A DNA stretch of 64,000 nt from Ilex aquifolium (GCA_951799425.1 OX637406.1:29878390-29942389); one strand, 5' to 3'. Numbered from the stretch's first letter, positions 31,133 to 43,016 are shown. Translations and numbers: made by a program. Notes: a model not told the origin generated them from the sequence alone.

Positions 31133-31420
31133 AACGTTCGAACGTTGGCTGCTTACAGTACTCAGCCTCTGATGAAGCTTCTGCTGGAACTTAAAAGTAC
31201 TGGGAGCTCAGTCCGTTCGAACGCCAATAGACCGTTCGAACAAGATTAACGTTCGAACGCCAATAGAACGTTCGAACGAAGAGAACTTACAGTACTTTGG
31301 CCTCTGACAGAAACTCAAAAGTACTGAGAGCTCACCACGTTCGAACCCCATACCACGTTCGAACGGTCTGTTTAAAATCCTTCTACCCACGTTCGAACGT
31401 TACGACTCAGGCTATAAAAG
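31133..31420 (+). promoter_or_regulatory. Internal promoter-like module before ORF3 (element D)
   Basis: Six or more copies of CGTTCGAACG or near-copies at 31134-31401, then TATAAAAG at 31413-31420, about 210 bp upstream of the ORF3 ATG. The layout is the same as in B, and the palindrome is the same as in the element's own LTR. Confidence 0.6.
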
Positions 31421-31629
31421 CCTGGCTCGTCTTCTTCATTTCAAAACCCTCCAAAACTTCTGAAAACCCGAAAAACCTTGGAGACTCTTCACTACCCAGA
31501 CCCCAAAACCCCAACCATTCTCCATCTTCACCAAAAATCAACCCTCCCAAGACATTTGCCACTTCAAGAAGATCCATTTTCACAAAGAAATCAAAGATTT
31601 CAAAACCCTCAAACTCAAAAACTGAAAAA

Positions 31630-32741
31630 ATGCCAACAGTCAAGCTTCCTGCCAGAAGGAACCCAAACACCCAAGAGCCAAATTTTGTTGAAGAAGTGGT
31701 GGAGGTGAGAGAAGAAATACCACCACTCACAAGGAGATACGACAAGACTCGGTTTCTCACAGCTCTAAAAGCAGACAGGTATGAAAATTTCTACCAAAAC
31801 AAAGCCATTGTTTGTGAAAGAGGTGTAATTTTGGCTGATTTTGCGGAGTTGGGGATCTTTGCGGAGATGGAAAGGAGGGGGTGGTTGTTTTATTTGAGGA
31901 ACGGCGGTGAGGCTGTAGTCGACTTGGTGAGGGAGTTTTACTCCAATGCCGAGATCATCGACGGGGAAATTCGAACTTATGTAAGGGGAGTCCATGTGGA
32001 CATTGATAAGGATTATATTTGGGGGGTAAGGCAAGAGGTGCCTCGGATTCCAAATCCCACTTATCCCCCAAAGAAGAATGTGGTGATGAATGAGGTGGGG
32101 AAGGAACTGACTGGAATACCCAATTTTTCGTGGACTGGGAAGAAATTTTTTAGACAAGGGGAGCTAAGTGACAAATACAAAAATGTTAAACTTGATTGCG
32201 GTGTCAAATTTTGCTCCAATAGGAAGAAAAAATGAAGTTTTACCTGACATGGCCCGGTTGTTGTATGCGATTGGAAAAGGGCAAAGCATTGATCTCCTCT
32301 CCCTAATTCTGACAGAAATCAAAAAAGGGTGTGATGTGAAGAGGAATTCGCTTCCCTTCGGCACCCTAGTGACAGAACTGTGCAAAGACCATAGGGTAAG
32401 GGTGAAGCCCGAGATGGAAATCCAAAAGCCAATGGGGCCACTGAACAAGGCTTCCTTCCGGAGAAGCCAAAGTCATAGTGGCGGCCCAGCGGCAAGGCAA
32501 GAAGAGCCCCCGGCCCACGGAGTGGATGAGGTACAAGAGGAGCTTGATGAGATGGAGAGAGAGATGGAGAGAGAGAGAGAGAGATCAGCCACCGGAGGCG
32601 GGACCTAGCACCAGCACCAGCACCCGACGCTCCTTATTGGACGTCATGCTTAGCATTGAAGCTAAGTAGGATGAGATCCTTAGGTATCTGAGGGGTGGAC
32701 ATGGTGGACATGGAGGAGATGATGCACAAGGAGGAGAGTGA
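31630..32741 (+). pseudogene. ORF3 of element D (putative plant transposon protein type), frameshifted
   Basis: ATG at 31630 (MPTVKLPARRNPN). The frame is open through the region where B has its two stops (LTRRYDKTRF, REFYSNAE) up to about 32180, where an extra A shifts it; the next frame (about 32168-32608) carries LPDMARLLYAIGKGQSIDLL and LPFGTLVTELCKDHRV. A second shift occurs in a GA-repeat (32565-32583), and a TAG at 32667-32669 cuts the C-terminal helix. D and B therefore carry different, independent lesions in ORF3. In G this gene is whole (39627-40883). Function unknown. Confidence 0.78.
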
Positions 32742-34550
32742 GAGAGAGGGATTTCTGTTCTTGTTCTTGTTTTTTTATGTTTGTTTAAAGTGCTTTTTTT
32801 ATGAATTTCTTCTTTGATAGTTGTAAGTTTTTGTGTGATTGTGAATGAATCGAACCGTTGATATTAAAAGATGATATTTTGAAATGAATGGTTCCATTTA
32901 TCACTTTTATTTGTTTTAATGCATTTGAAGATTTAGCATAAAAATTAAAAGGTGATGGAACAAATGTGGATGTTAAGAATGCTTGCTAGAGTAAATATGC
33001 ACATGATCGGTTTGACACCTCTATTTATCAACCGAGACTTACAATCACATTTCTTGAAAAAATTGGTATTCTCTCTATACTTAAATTGTCATATGTACAT
33101 CGATATTTGTTATTTTAAAGGTACAGGAGGATCTGACTCGAAAATGGAATTGGTATATAACCAATACCCCCTGGAAAACCCGACATACACAGTGGAGATA
33201 ACAAAGAACACCAGGGTGAGTTTCGAACCTAACAATGCTTTCGAGAGACAATCAATGTTTAATCAAGTAAATTTTTTTTTTCACTCTCAATTTTTGAATG
33301 ATCTCATTAACCTTGCTTTGATTGACGCACTTAAAAGTGATCTATTGACATATCCCACAAGGAACCATCGTATACGACACATACATGTGCACATGCTTGA
33401 GAAATGATCTTAGGCCATCTTTGATATAATATTGAGCCTTAGACCTTTCTTTGACAAAATTTATCCCTCGTTAGCCATGTTTGAGCCATCAATGTATGAA
33501 TTTTTCTTTGATAAACCTATATGATTACCAATCCACAGGAAAGCATACTTGACATACCTTGGCTATCTAATTTTCTTACATCCTCTTTGTAAGATGATAC
33601 AGAAAAAGGAAAAGTAAAAGGAGCATTCGAGATTATCATCCAAGAAGAGTTGATTGGAACAATTGAAACAAAACAGAAGCAAAAAGGCAAGAACTTGCCA
33701 AGAAAGTGAAAAATGAGAAAAATGAAAGAAAGAAATGTCATCTCTCGGCAAAATATCAAGAAGCTAGAAAAAGGTGTGCTACAATACGTAAACAAAAGAT
33801 AGCTTTTGAAAATCTCTGACGTCGTTTCGTTAGCCACTGACCTCTGGCCACGCTACAACTTATGAAAAGCCCTAATTGATCTCAAGTCTGTTACATGCAT
33901 GTGTTGTTAATCAAAATTGGGATATGGTAAATAGCATTCCTTTTAATTGTGTTAATATTCTTTCATGAGATTATGCCAAACATAAGTAGTCGCTTCTTTA
34001 AAATTTCACTCCTTTCCTAAATTGTACATGTGATTTTTCGATTGGCCATCTTCTGATCACATGATCTGTGAGAAACAAGTCACTATAATCAGAGTGAACT
34101 TTTACTGAGAGTATACTACGTGAGATTTGTGAAGTCGAAACTATCCACGGAAGGTGATAAAAGGGAGTATTTGTTACATAACAATTCCTGTTGCTTGAAT
34201 GATCATTCCTACTGCATTGAGAATTTCAAATACCAATGTAACAAATGATAATTTTTGTATAGAATGAATACATGTGAAATAAGGACGTGTGAGACGTAAG
34301 TCAAAATTGAGAAGCTGGTGTCCCAACGACCATGATGCTAATTTACTTTAATCAGCATTCTCCTATGCACATCTGTTCGACTGAAGTTTGTGGGTAGCTT
34401 CACTGGAAACCCTCACGAGACAACACTCGTCCGCTAGGGTAAACCTAGTGGTTCAACGGCTTGTTGCATAAGCTAAATGCAACCGGATGACCTACGAAAA
34501 TGGCATTAGGAGTAGATTTTTCTTTTTCGTATTACTAGAGACTAGCAATA
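32742..34550 (+). other. Long 3' UTR of element D
   Basis: Co-linear with the 3' UTR of B. No supported ORF; the open frame at 32952-33407 is not conserved in B. A purine-rich stretch lies at about 33600-33740. Confidence 0.6.
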
Positions 34551-34566
34551 TTTAGGTTGGGGAGTG
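34551..34566 (+). other. Terminal polypurine tract of element D
   Basis: TTTAGGTTGGGGAGTG directly before LTR3 at 34567. Confidence 0.8.
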
Positions 34567-36519
34567 TGATTAGTACTTAAAATTGACATATTATTATGAC
34601 ATTTTAAAACTAATTGTACTTTAATGGAGTTTAAGTGATGTCATTTCAGGCCCTAAACTGAACAAGGACCCAAGAACAACAAGTACCACACTTGGATGCA
34701 GCACCAGCACATTAGAGCCCAAAATTGGAGAAGCTTGGAACACAGCAAGAACGTTCGAACGCCAACTCACGTTCGAACGTCCACCTTACACTGTAGCAGA
34801 CTCAACTGCTGAAGAGAAGGTGTGTTGCAGTTAGGAAAGAAGACTGGAGCTCTGAAGCACTTGAGTGTCACGTTCGAACGCCAACTCACGTTCGAACGTG
34901 CACTTGAGTTGATGGAAGACCAGACTACTGCAAAGAGTTGGAACAAAACTTCACAGAAGACCAACAGACCACTCGAGTGAAAGGGTCGGAGTAAATCTGG
35001 CGTTCGAACGCCCTTAGTGCAAAAACAGAAGAAATGTTCGAACGGTAGTCAACGTTCGAACGCCCGTAGTGCAAAAACAGAAAGAACGTTCGAACGCCAA
35101 CTCACGTTCGAACGTTATCCACATACTGGCAGCAGAGTTGTTGACTGTTCACTTGGACTTGGGCGGCAAACAATATTCCTTCACCCCCCCCCCTCTTGTC
35201 TCCTCCTCTTGCCTATAAATACTCCCCTTGTTGGAGAGCTATGGGAGCCAAGTAGGAAGTAGGAAAGTTGATGGAGGCTTAGACTCCCACTCTCATTGTA
35301 GATTTAGCTCATTTTCCTTGTATGAAGTCTTTATTTTAGAGATTAGTTTGGCTTTAGTCCAACATCTCTTGCTTGTTATAACAGTAGTTTATGCTTATGC
35401 TTATGTTTATGCTTTCATTTTTCATGCATAGAAGAGAGATAGCTCACCTTTTGGTTGAGGAAGCAACCCTCCAATTCTTGGTTGAGGAAGCCACCCTCCA
35501 AATGTGACTAGCTTTCTTCTACTTTTATTGTTCATACATTTCACTTCCATTGCTTGCGCTTCTTTCTTTCTTAGAAGAGTGAAACTCTTCCACTTTTTTA
35601 GAGCTTTACCAAAGCCGTGAAGGGTGGAACGTGATTCACCCATTCTTTGTTAAAGATTGGCTACGCATTTGTTGTTAATTTATCTTATAAGTTCTCTACT
35701 TGGAGGGATGAGCATCACTCACTTTTCTAGTTTTACCCAAGCCATGAAGAGTGAGTAGTTTCTCATTCACTCTTTAGCAAGAGGAGAAGGGCATGTATAA
35801 GTTATCTGGGAATCATATTTGTGCAATGTTTTTATGCTTAACTCTTATTTCTTCTTGTTATTGGATGATTGATTGCATCTAGCAAAGTTAAGGTACTTTG
35901 TATAATTGTGGGCTCTTTCTATGACACGGATGACTCTTGCATAGAAAGACTCATCAGTTCAAGGCAAGTACCCCGGCTAGATCCTCATGACTACCCTTCA
36001 ATCTTCCTCCTTATTGCACTTCATTTAAAGAATGGAATATTAATATCATGATTGGATGTCTTGTAGAAACACTTGCTTGTTTGTAGACGGGTTAAGTTTC
36101 GGCACAAACAATTCTTGTAAACTTTTAGAAAGACATCGGAATCATGGTCTTAATTCTCACAATCCATCTTTATCTTCCGATTAACTTGTTGTTGACACGG
36201 GAGTTAATTGAGTTATCAAGCACAATTATGACAAAGCGGATAACTAACTACATGTCCAGATCCTTGCACTAAAGAGTGACTTTTTTTATTTAGCACCTAT
36301 TTTGTTAAGAAAATCCTCTTGGAAAGAATCTTATATTCTATCCAGGAAAACTCATATCTCACAGCAAATCTCAAAGGTTACAATCAGTCGGTCTCTACCA
36401 CTGCTCACCTCAGAAATATCAACAAAAGTTCCATGTGGATTCGACTCCGGACTCAAACCGGATTATTACTACAGCTTGACCGCCTGCACTTGGGTGTACA
36501 CATTTCGGATCAAGCATCA
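34567..36519 (+). repeat. LTR3, shared by elements D and E (1953 bp)
   Basis: 3' LTR of D; because it is followed at once by a primer site and gag start, it is also the 5' LTR of E. Palindrome cluster at 34750-35117, TATAAATA at 35214-35221. Confidence 0.9.
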
Positions 36520-36525
36520 AGTTTT

Positions 36526-36543
36526 TGGCGCCGTTGCCGGGGA
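36526..36543 (+). other. Primer-binding site, tRNA-Asp type (element E)
   Basis: Perfect TGGCGCCGTTGCCGGGGA. Its presence to the right of LTR3 shows that a second internal region was joined in tandem to D. Confidence 0.93.
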
Positions 36544-36638
36544 ACCTTTAAAAGGTATTTTAAGGTGAAAGGTAAAAAGACCTTCAACGTTGTGTATATT
36601 TTTTGGTTTACTGTAAATAACTTTGTTTTATTTTCTTT

Positions 36639-36804
36639 ATGACTGAGGGCACTCCTAACTTCCAAAATTTGCCGGCAGAATCATGTGAGTCCGTGAATCA
36701 GCCTGAACCTAATTCACCTAGATCAGTAGCAGACTCTTGTGAGGGTAGTATGGAAAATAATGAAAGAAATTGAGAAGTCCCTATGAGAGAGGAGGAGGTC
36801 CCTA
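36639..36804 (+). pseudogene. gag: Truncated gag of element E
   Basis: It starts MTEGTPNFQNLPAE like the D gag. A TGA at 36771-36773 stands where D has GGA. Homology ends abruptly at 36804 within the segment for EEEVP. Confidence 0.85.
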
Positions 36805-37190
36805 CAAATCAATCGAACACCTATGCACCATTGGAAGAATGCTTTGAGTTGATTTGGCATTCCCATTAGAATGACCTCTTTGGATTAGCCAACCTTGCTT
36901 TCTTGCATTTTTTGTCACAAATTTCACTCACCAAAATTCAAACTCAAAAGATTTTACACCTTTCATCTTTCACAAAATCACCTTCAACATAATTTACCTT
37001 CCTTCCTTAAGGAGATGACCTTGGAATACCAATTCCAAGTAAAACACGACACTCAAAAGTCTCTCTGCGCTTGGGGAGCACTTTTGTACACACACACAAA
37101 TTTCATTCACACACCCGTTTTTCCATTTCTTGCATCATTTTGAGGGAGAGTGACACTCACCTAATCGTATAAGCCACATACACATAACCG
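36805..37190 (+). repeat. LTR fragment of the G family, plus orientation
   Basis: Co-linear with the reverse complement of about 46195-45800 (right LTR of G) and of about 37900-37470 (left LTR), for example TTTGGATTAGCCAAC and AAGTAAAACACGACA. It faces opposite to the adjacent G element. Its origin is unclear. Confidence 0.75.
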
Positions 37191-37193
37191 GAA

Positions 37194-37415
37194 TCATGGT
37201 CGAAGATTAGGGTCAACGGAATAACTCAAGCACCATCCATGGTTATTTTTCAACGAGGTTTTATCTAGTGTTTCCAAATGCTCCACTATCGGCCATGCTG
37301 GATATGCAATTACTCCTTTCATCTTGCATAACTCAGTTACTAAAACGAAAAATGGGAGTGAGGGCTTCTTAGTCTTAACAGTTAACATCATTTGATTCAT
37401 TATCAGCGTTGGCAA
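37194..37415 (-). pseudogene. ORF3 fragment (putative plant transposon protein type)
   Basis: 73 codons on the minus strand. The segment LPFFVLVTELCKMKGV corresponds to the conserved LPFGTLVTELCKDHGV of ORF3 in B and D and LPFGSLVTKLSDYAKV in G. It is too divergent to come from B, D or G themselves, so it is a relic of another Athila-like element. Confidence 0.55.
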
Positions 37416-37420
37416 GTGTT

Positions 37421-39107
37421 TGATGGTTTCTGTTGTTATTTCCCTAACCTTTGGACATCACCCTCAAATGTGTATATGGTGTACGTGTGAAGGGAGTGTC
37501 AGTCTCCCTTGGGATGATGTCAAAATAAAGGGCAACGGAAAGGTGGAATGAAATGTAATGCGAAATGAGAGCGTGTGTACAAAAATGCTTCCCAAGCGCA
37601 AGAAGACTTTTGTGTATCGTGTTTTACTTGGAGAGTACTCCAAGGTCGTCTTCTCAGGGAAGGAGGTGAATTGTCTTGAAGGTGATTGTGGTAAAAAAAA
37701 GAAAAAAGTGTAAAAATCTTTTGTTGTTGAAGTTTGGTTTGTGAATTGTATTGTGATGAAAATGAAATGGGAAACAAGGGTTGGCTAATCCAAAAGGTTC
37801 ACTCCAATGGGAATGCCAAGTCAACTCGAAACCTTCCTCCAATGGTGCATAGACGAACGATTGATTCGTGGGAAGCTCGGGATGAGATGGAAGTGAGGAT
37901 CCAAGCATAACCCGTGACAAGTCTACGGGATATCAAAGAATCACAACTGTGTCCACACTCAACCCAGTCAAACCAAACCATCGTACACCGAGGGGAGGAA
38001 AGAAGATGAGTTGAAATGGCATACCTAGGAGGAGGTCTCCCTTGGATTAGCCAACTTAAAGACTTAGCTACTCATGCTTAAAGGTAAGACACTAAGGTAA
38101 TGGAAAGACATTGTAGAGCAATGAAGATTTTAGCTAAGTTAATGCAAGAGAACATAAACTAAAAGAGAATGCATTTAATACCCATTTTAAAACTATGAAA
38201 ATGAAGAACATGAATGCATTAATGGTGAAAGCTTGAATAGAAGATTAAACTTAAAAGCAACTTGAAATAAATGGCATTCAAGACTTCAAACAAAGCTTAG
38301 AAAGGCCTTACAATGGATTATAAGACAATGTATGGAAAGAAAATGGAAAAAACATTAACTTCTCTCTCTAGCACTATTCATCTTCTTCCTCTCAATCCTT
38401 CTCTCTCTATATTACAATGTATCTTAGCTCTCCTTGAATAATGGTGGTGAAGCTTGTCAAAAACGTCCATGGAGCCCTCCCCAATGCTGTGTGATGTGAT
38501 TCCCATCATGGAGGCTGAAAGGGATGGGATGGTGCAGGCTAGGACAAGCCTAGCCTTTCTCTCTTGCCATGCCTCTTCTCTCTCCTTCTCATTAATTCGA
38601 AAGCCATCAACGTCCAAGTAGAGGTGAGGGGAGGCTCCTAGACGTGCAGGGGATGTCAGGGGATCTGTTGGAGAAGTGTAAGTGGGACCCCCAAATGACA
38701 AAGCTTGAGTTGCAGGTTGTCTGGGCAATCTGGGCAAAACCTTCCGGAAGGTTTCACTCCAGTAGGCAAAACCTTCCGGAAGGTTTCACTCCAGTAGACA
38801 AAACCTTCCAGAAGGTTTTGGCAGTGAAAAAGAAATCCAAGGCAAAACCTTCAGGAAGGTTTTCAACCAATTTGCATTTTCTTGATCTCTTCACCCTCCT
38901 AGCCTTCCTTTAAGCTACCCCTTCATCGTCATTGACTTCAACCACTTCAATGGGGGCTTAACTCAAGCTATTTACATCATCTTTATTGCATTTACACAAA
39001 ACTCCATCAAAAAGAAGTTTAAACGAATTTCTCCTCAATTTCATGACAAAGGTAAGTACAAAACGGCATATTAGCATCCAAAATATGTCATGTTTTTGTG
39101 CTAATCA
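37421..39107 (-). repeat. Left (3') LTR of composite element G (1687 bp)
   Basis: On the minus strand it starts TGATTAGCAC at 39107 and ends AACCATCA at 37421. Three near-perfect and one weaker copy of the palindrome AACCTTCCGGAAGGTT lie at 38737-38863. The downstream half is similar to 45761-46200, but the upstream half differs from the right LTR, which carries another palindrome. Confidence 0.8.
38737..38863. repeat. CCTTCCGGAAGG palindrome cluster in the left LTR of G
   Basis: Copies at about 38737, 38769, 38800 (one mismatch) and 38844 (one mismatch), each flanked by AAAA/TTTT. The same palindrome recurs at 41049-41144 upstream of ORF3 of G. Confidence 0.85.
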
Positions 39108-39123
39108 CACCCCCCAACTTAAG
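39108..39123 (-). other. Terminal polypurine tract of element G
   Basis: On the minus strand CTTAAGTTGGGGGGTG directly precedes the LTR start at 39107. Confidence 0.8.
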
Positions 39124-39626
39124 TTTTGCTAGTCCCTAGCAAACATTATTTCCAACCATAAGCTATAACTACATTAAGCATCCATTCATACAGTAATATC
39201 AAAAAAACCAAGATCCAAAAGTCATATTGCAATTATAGAAATAGCTTTGGGCAATGATTAGACAAAAGAGATGTGGTATTTCATTAATCATTTCAAAAAA
39301 TTATTTACAATGGTTCAAGTTCCAAGACAAAACGGCCAAAACCTAATGATACTTCTACTGGCCGACACTAGGAACCCTAGCTGTGTACAACCAAAATTCA
39401 AAACAAAACAAAAGACAAGAATCTTCAGTTCGTATCAGTCCTCATCCACATCAAAGGCATCCTCATCCTCAGTCTCGAACTCGGACTCTAACTCCTCCTC
39501 GTCATCATCATCATCATCTCCCACCTCCACAGTCAAGGAGGGAACAGAGGCAGCAGTAGAGGGCCTAGCTGAAGGCTGTGGAGGTGGTGGTGGTCCTCCG
39601 GGGATAGGCTCACCTGGGAAAGTATG
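39124..39626 (-). other. Non-coding stretch between ORF3 and the polypurine tract of G
   Basis: About 500 bp. A CTC/TCA-rich simple stretch at 39440-39530. The plus-strand frame at 39271-39630 is a by-product of that repeat. Confidence 0.5.
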
Positions 39627-40883
39627 CTAAAAAAACCTCGTAACCAAGATCATCAGGCTATGCATAGTGGACTCCAATGCATCCGAGCGCTGAAGAGTGG
39701 TACGGGCCGGGGCTGGTGTAGGTGCTGGTGTAGGAGGTGGAGGTGCTGAAGAAGATGTCCCAGCATCTGACAGATGTGGCCTAGGAGCCCTAGCTCTCTC
39801 ACACCCAGTCCTGGCAGCCCTCTTTTGGCTGTTGGACTTCCCTATAGCTCCAGTCTCTAGGGGTAGAAGTGCGTCATGTGCATACATTTTCACCTTGGCA
39901 TAATCGCTGAGCTTGGTGACAAGGCTACCAAAGGGGAGGTTTGCCTCTGGCTTTGCAGCCTGGGCAAACTCCCACATCTCCAACCAAATCAAATATGCTC
40001 CGTCAATGGCAACCCCAGTCATGAAGGCATGCAGTAATGCCAACTTCTCTATGTTTGGGTTCTTCTCCGATCCCCGGGGCATGAAGTTATAATGGAGGAC
40101 CTTATTCATGACCCCATATGCATGCTTGAGGCCCCCAACTAATGTCGTTCCCGTGAAAGTGGTCAGGTCCTCATAGGTGAGGGCCACGTAATCTCTGAGA
40201 GTCCTACCCCCATCCACATTGTGTAGGTAGACCGAGGTGGTCAGGGGAGGCCTCCCATACCCCATCGCTGTGGCAATCTTAGCGGGGGTTACCTCGAATG
40301 TCTTACCCCTCACATTCGTCCTCAACTTACTGTTATTATGACAAAAAACCACCAACTTCTGGTAAAACTCGCGACACCACCCCAAGTGATACCCCTTGAC
40401 CTCCTCAAACCACAATTTCAAACCCCGTTGTTCAATAATTCTCATCACCTCATCCCTCGGTCCAAGAGAGGCTTTATCCACCCATCGCTCACAAGTTACG
40501 CCTTTTTCCTCAATCCTTTGCCTCCGGGCATCATGCCTTGCCTTTATTCTTCGCTCCACCCTCTCTTGGGAGCTAGGACCCTCTCCGGTCCTCTTCCAGG
40601 AGGTAGATTCAGTGGGGGGTGGAGGAGAGTTCGGGCCCGCTTTTTTTGAACGGGCCTTGAGCATCAACAGTGCCCCTAAACCCATGAAAGTCAACAACCA
40701 CACCAAGATCCTCTCCGCTGGCTCAAAACCTTCCAAAGACATCCCAATAATCCTAGCCATCATACAAGAGTGGAGGGATTTGAACAAGATCAAAGAAGAA
40801 CTAAGAATTTTGGGCCAGAATGAGGAACTAGGGTTTATGTAGAAAAAAACTTGGTATTTTCGGCAACAACCCTCTAAATTCAA
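39627..40883 (-). CDS. ORF3 of element G (putative plant transposon protein), intact
   Basis: A 418-codon open frame on the minus strand. The first 73 residues include a hydrophobic run (ILVWLLTFMGLGALLML). The likely true start is Met74 (about 40664, MLKARSKKAGP), which fits the basic N-termini of ORF3 in B and D. The core includes RGLKLWFEEVKGYHLGWCRE, VRGKTFEVTPAKIATAMGY, LRDYVALTYEDLTTFTG, LALLHAFMTGVAIDGAYLIW and LPFGSLVTKL, the pattern of the family named putative plant transposon protein (Transposase_32, from memory). The C-terminus is Pro/Thr/Ala-rich (PPPPTPAPTPAPA) then a short helix. It is the only whole ORF3 in the window. If translation does start upstream, the hydrophobic run could be a membrane anchor; that would revive an env-like reading, but it is not conserved in B or D. 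Confidence 0.72.
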   Translation of the reverse strand: MNLEGCCRKYQVFFYINPSSSFWPKILSSSLILFKSLHSCMMARIIGMSLEGFEPAERILVWLLTFMGLGALLMLKARSKKAGPNSPPPPTESTSWKRTGEGPSSQERVERRIKARHDARRQRIEEKGVTCERWVDKASLGPRDEVMRIIEQRGLKLWFEEVKGYHLGWCREFYQKLVVFCHNNSKLRTNVRGKTFEVTPAKIATAMGYGRPPLTTSVYLHNVDGGRTLRDYVALTYEDLTTFTGTTLVGGLKHAYGVMNKVLHYNFMPRGSEKNPNIEKLALLHAFMTGVAIDGAYLIWLEMWEFAQAAKPEANLPFGSLVTKLSDYAKVKMYAHDALLPLETGAIGKSNSQKRAARTGCERARAPRPHLSDAGTSSSAPPPPTPAPTPAPARTTLQRSDALESTMHSLMILVTRFF

Positions 40884-41048
40884 ACCTTAATTTAGAGAAA
40901 GTAAGAGAATTGAACTTTGGGGGAAGTAATTTGAAGGTTAGAAGAGAGTAGGAGGAGAGGAGAGTGTTTGAGTGCAAGAGATGGATTGGAAATGTGAAGA
41001 GTTTTTCAAAAATTTTGACTTTAAAACCCTTGTTTTTTATTTTCTGGG

Positions 41049-41144
41049 CAAAACCTTCCGGAAGGTTTTGCTTACTGCTTGGATTAAAAATTCCAGTAGA
41101 CAAAACCTTCCGGAAGTTCGATCAAAACCTTCCGGAAGGTTTTG
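41049..41144 (-). promoter_or_regulatory. Palindrome cluster upstream of ORF3 of G
   Basis: Two perfect copies of CAAAACCTTCCGGAAGGTTT (41049 and 41123) and one half-shortened copy (41101), lying 170-260 bp upstream of the ORF3 frame. Same palindrome as in the left LTR. No clear TATA box was found, so promoter function is less certain than in A, B and D. Confidence 0.45.
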
Positions 41145-41159
41145 CCTTTTCTACAAAAC

Positions 41160-43016
41160 CAATCATTTGTTGAAAAATTTTCATCCAATCCAAATCTCCT
41201 CAACTCCAAAATTTTTTTACACCCTTTCAAAGACATCAATCCTACCAAAAACTTGAACCACTTGTATAAACCACAATCGAATGATCATGCCCAAAGTCAT
41301 TTTCGAAATTGCAACATGATTTAAGGTTTTGATGTTTTCAAGGTATAAGACATGGAATTCTAATTTAAATACCAAAATGAATACCCAAAATATGAAACAT
41401 GAATTCAAATAGCAATGGTATTCCTAAAACTTATCAAATATCAAAAGTTGAGCAATATTCCCCCATCCTTAAAGCATAGGGCTACCTAACACGTCGTTCA
41501 ACTGCCCGAACCAAGCACACATGAACATCATTATAGCCTTAAATACTAGTCTAAAGTATGCACCTACACATTCATTTTCAAACTCGTGTGTGTGTGGATT
41601 GGACAAGTAATTTAAGCATTTACGCAACAAAATTCACATTAGAATGGCTAGCCAAATTCAGCTTCAATGCAAAACTCACCAAAGATCACTCTTAACAATG
41701 AAAAACACTCTAGTTATCCTGGCATGCACTCCGTGTGTACATGTGAGATAGAATCTTGTGTACAAAACAAAGTGTGCTCACATGTAATCAAAAAAATGAA
41801 GTTCATGTATGAAATGAAGCAACTTTGGCATAATCTCATGAAAAGAATGCTAGAGAATTAGGTAGCAAGACTAACTCATCATTTTTTTTAAAATTATGCA
41901 TCTCCCATGCTTCTCTAGATCATTTAGGGCTTCAAAGGTTATAATGGGGCCTTGGGGTGATATTTCAGGCAAAAGAAACGAAGGATATAGGATAACAAAA
42001 AGGGTTGTTCCGAGTGAAAAACTTTTATTTCAAAAACACCTTCCTTTTCATGGGATTTTCATTCCATTCTTACACCTTCACCACACTCTTTGTTTCTTTT
42101 CTTTATTTTCCTTAACATTTTCCTTTTCTTTTGATCATTCTTTCTTCTTCTCATCCTTTTTTCCTCCTTTACTTGGATTCATTCTTTTTCCACTGAACTC
42201 CTTGAGTTTCACTTCCATTCATCCCTTTTTGTTGAAGTTCTCACACCACACTTCCTTCTCTTTCATGATTACTCATATTCAGCTTTAGGAACAACCAAGG
42301 TAAGGTAGATTTTTTTTTTTCATTTTTTCATTGGCTTGGTCAATTGTGTGGCATAGAAATGAATTTCAATTAAGGCTCAATCATGGCACTAGGGATAATA
42401 TTTTCTCAAGAACAAGGCTGAGGCTCAAAATTTCAAAAATGGCCTAAGATCACTTCCAGGTAAGCATAGGAGAGCATTGCGCATTCAATACAAGTCAATC
42501 AACTACATAAATGAACTTGACCGAAACAAGCATAATGAGACTATTGAACAAATTTGAAATTTAAGAATTGTTCCTTGAGTAATTGTAAGTTCCCTCCAAA
42601 AAGGATTGGCACTAAAGCTCTCATGGGTTCTTACTCATCTCCACTATTTATGTCAAGCCTAAAATATGAATTCAATCCGTAAATTGCTAAAATTACACAT
42701 TCAAGGAGCACATACGGGTGAGTTCAAAAGCAGATATATATATGTGATACTCACGCATAGGATTAACTTCTATAATATGCTCATGTGCTCAGGGTTCAAA
42801 ACAACAAACAACCTATCAACTAACCCAAGCACTCTTAATAAGGGAATACATATCAACATTCAGATATTTTTCACAAAAATTTTCAAAATTTCCACATAAT
42901 TTGCACTATTGTGAACAAAAATCTGTATGTATGTGAAAGGTGAATGTTCACCACAAAAACTGGTATTATCCACGAAAAATTCCAAAATATTGGTGTATCA
43001 TACAAATGGTGCACCT
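41160..43016 (-). other. 3' UTR-like region of element G
   Basis: No gene. Several blocks match the 3' UTRs of B and D in the same order on the minus strand: the segment with TTAGGCCAT.TTTGA (about 42450) and TTTTCATGAGATTATGCC (about 41835). In B this region follows ORF3; here it precedes ORF3, which supports a composite origin. Confidence 0.5.

Larger units (their letters stand above)
26592..36519 (+). mobile_element. Element D: Athila-like element lacking all of pol
   Basis: LTR2, tRNA-Asp primer site, gag, central polypurine tract, 136-aa gene, internal promoter module, ORF3, 3' UTR, terminal polypurine tract, LTR3. Compared with B it lacks 4336 bp running from the end of gag to just after integrase. 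The deletion joins two copies of GAAAC (8941-8945 and 13277-13281 in B; 30118-30122 here). Protease, RT, RNase H and integrase must be supplied by another element. Confidence 0.9.

Noticed and set aside
32952..33407. 151-codon plus-strand frame in the 3' UTR of D
   Set aside because: The co-linear region of B (16140-16595) is interrupted by stops and shows no coding-like substitution pattern.
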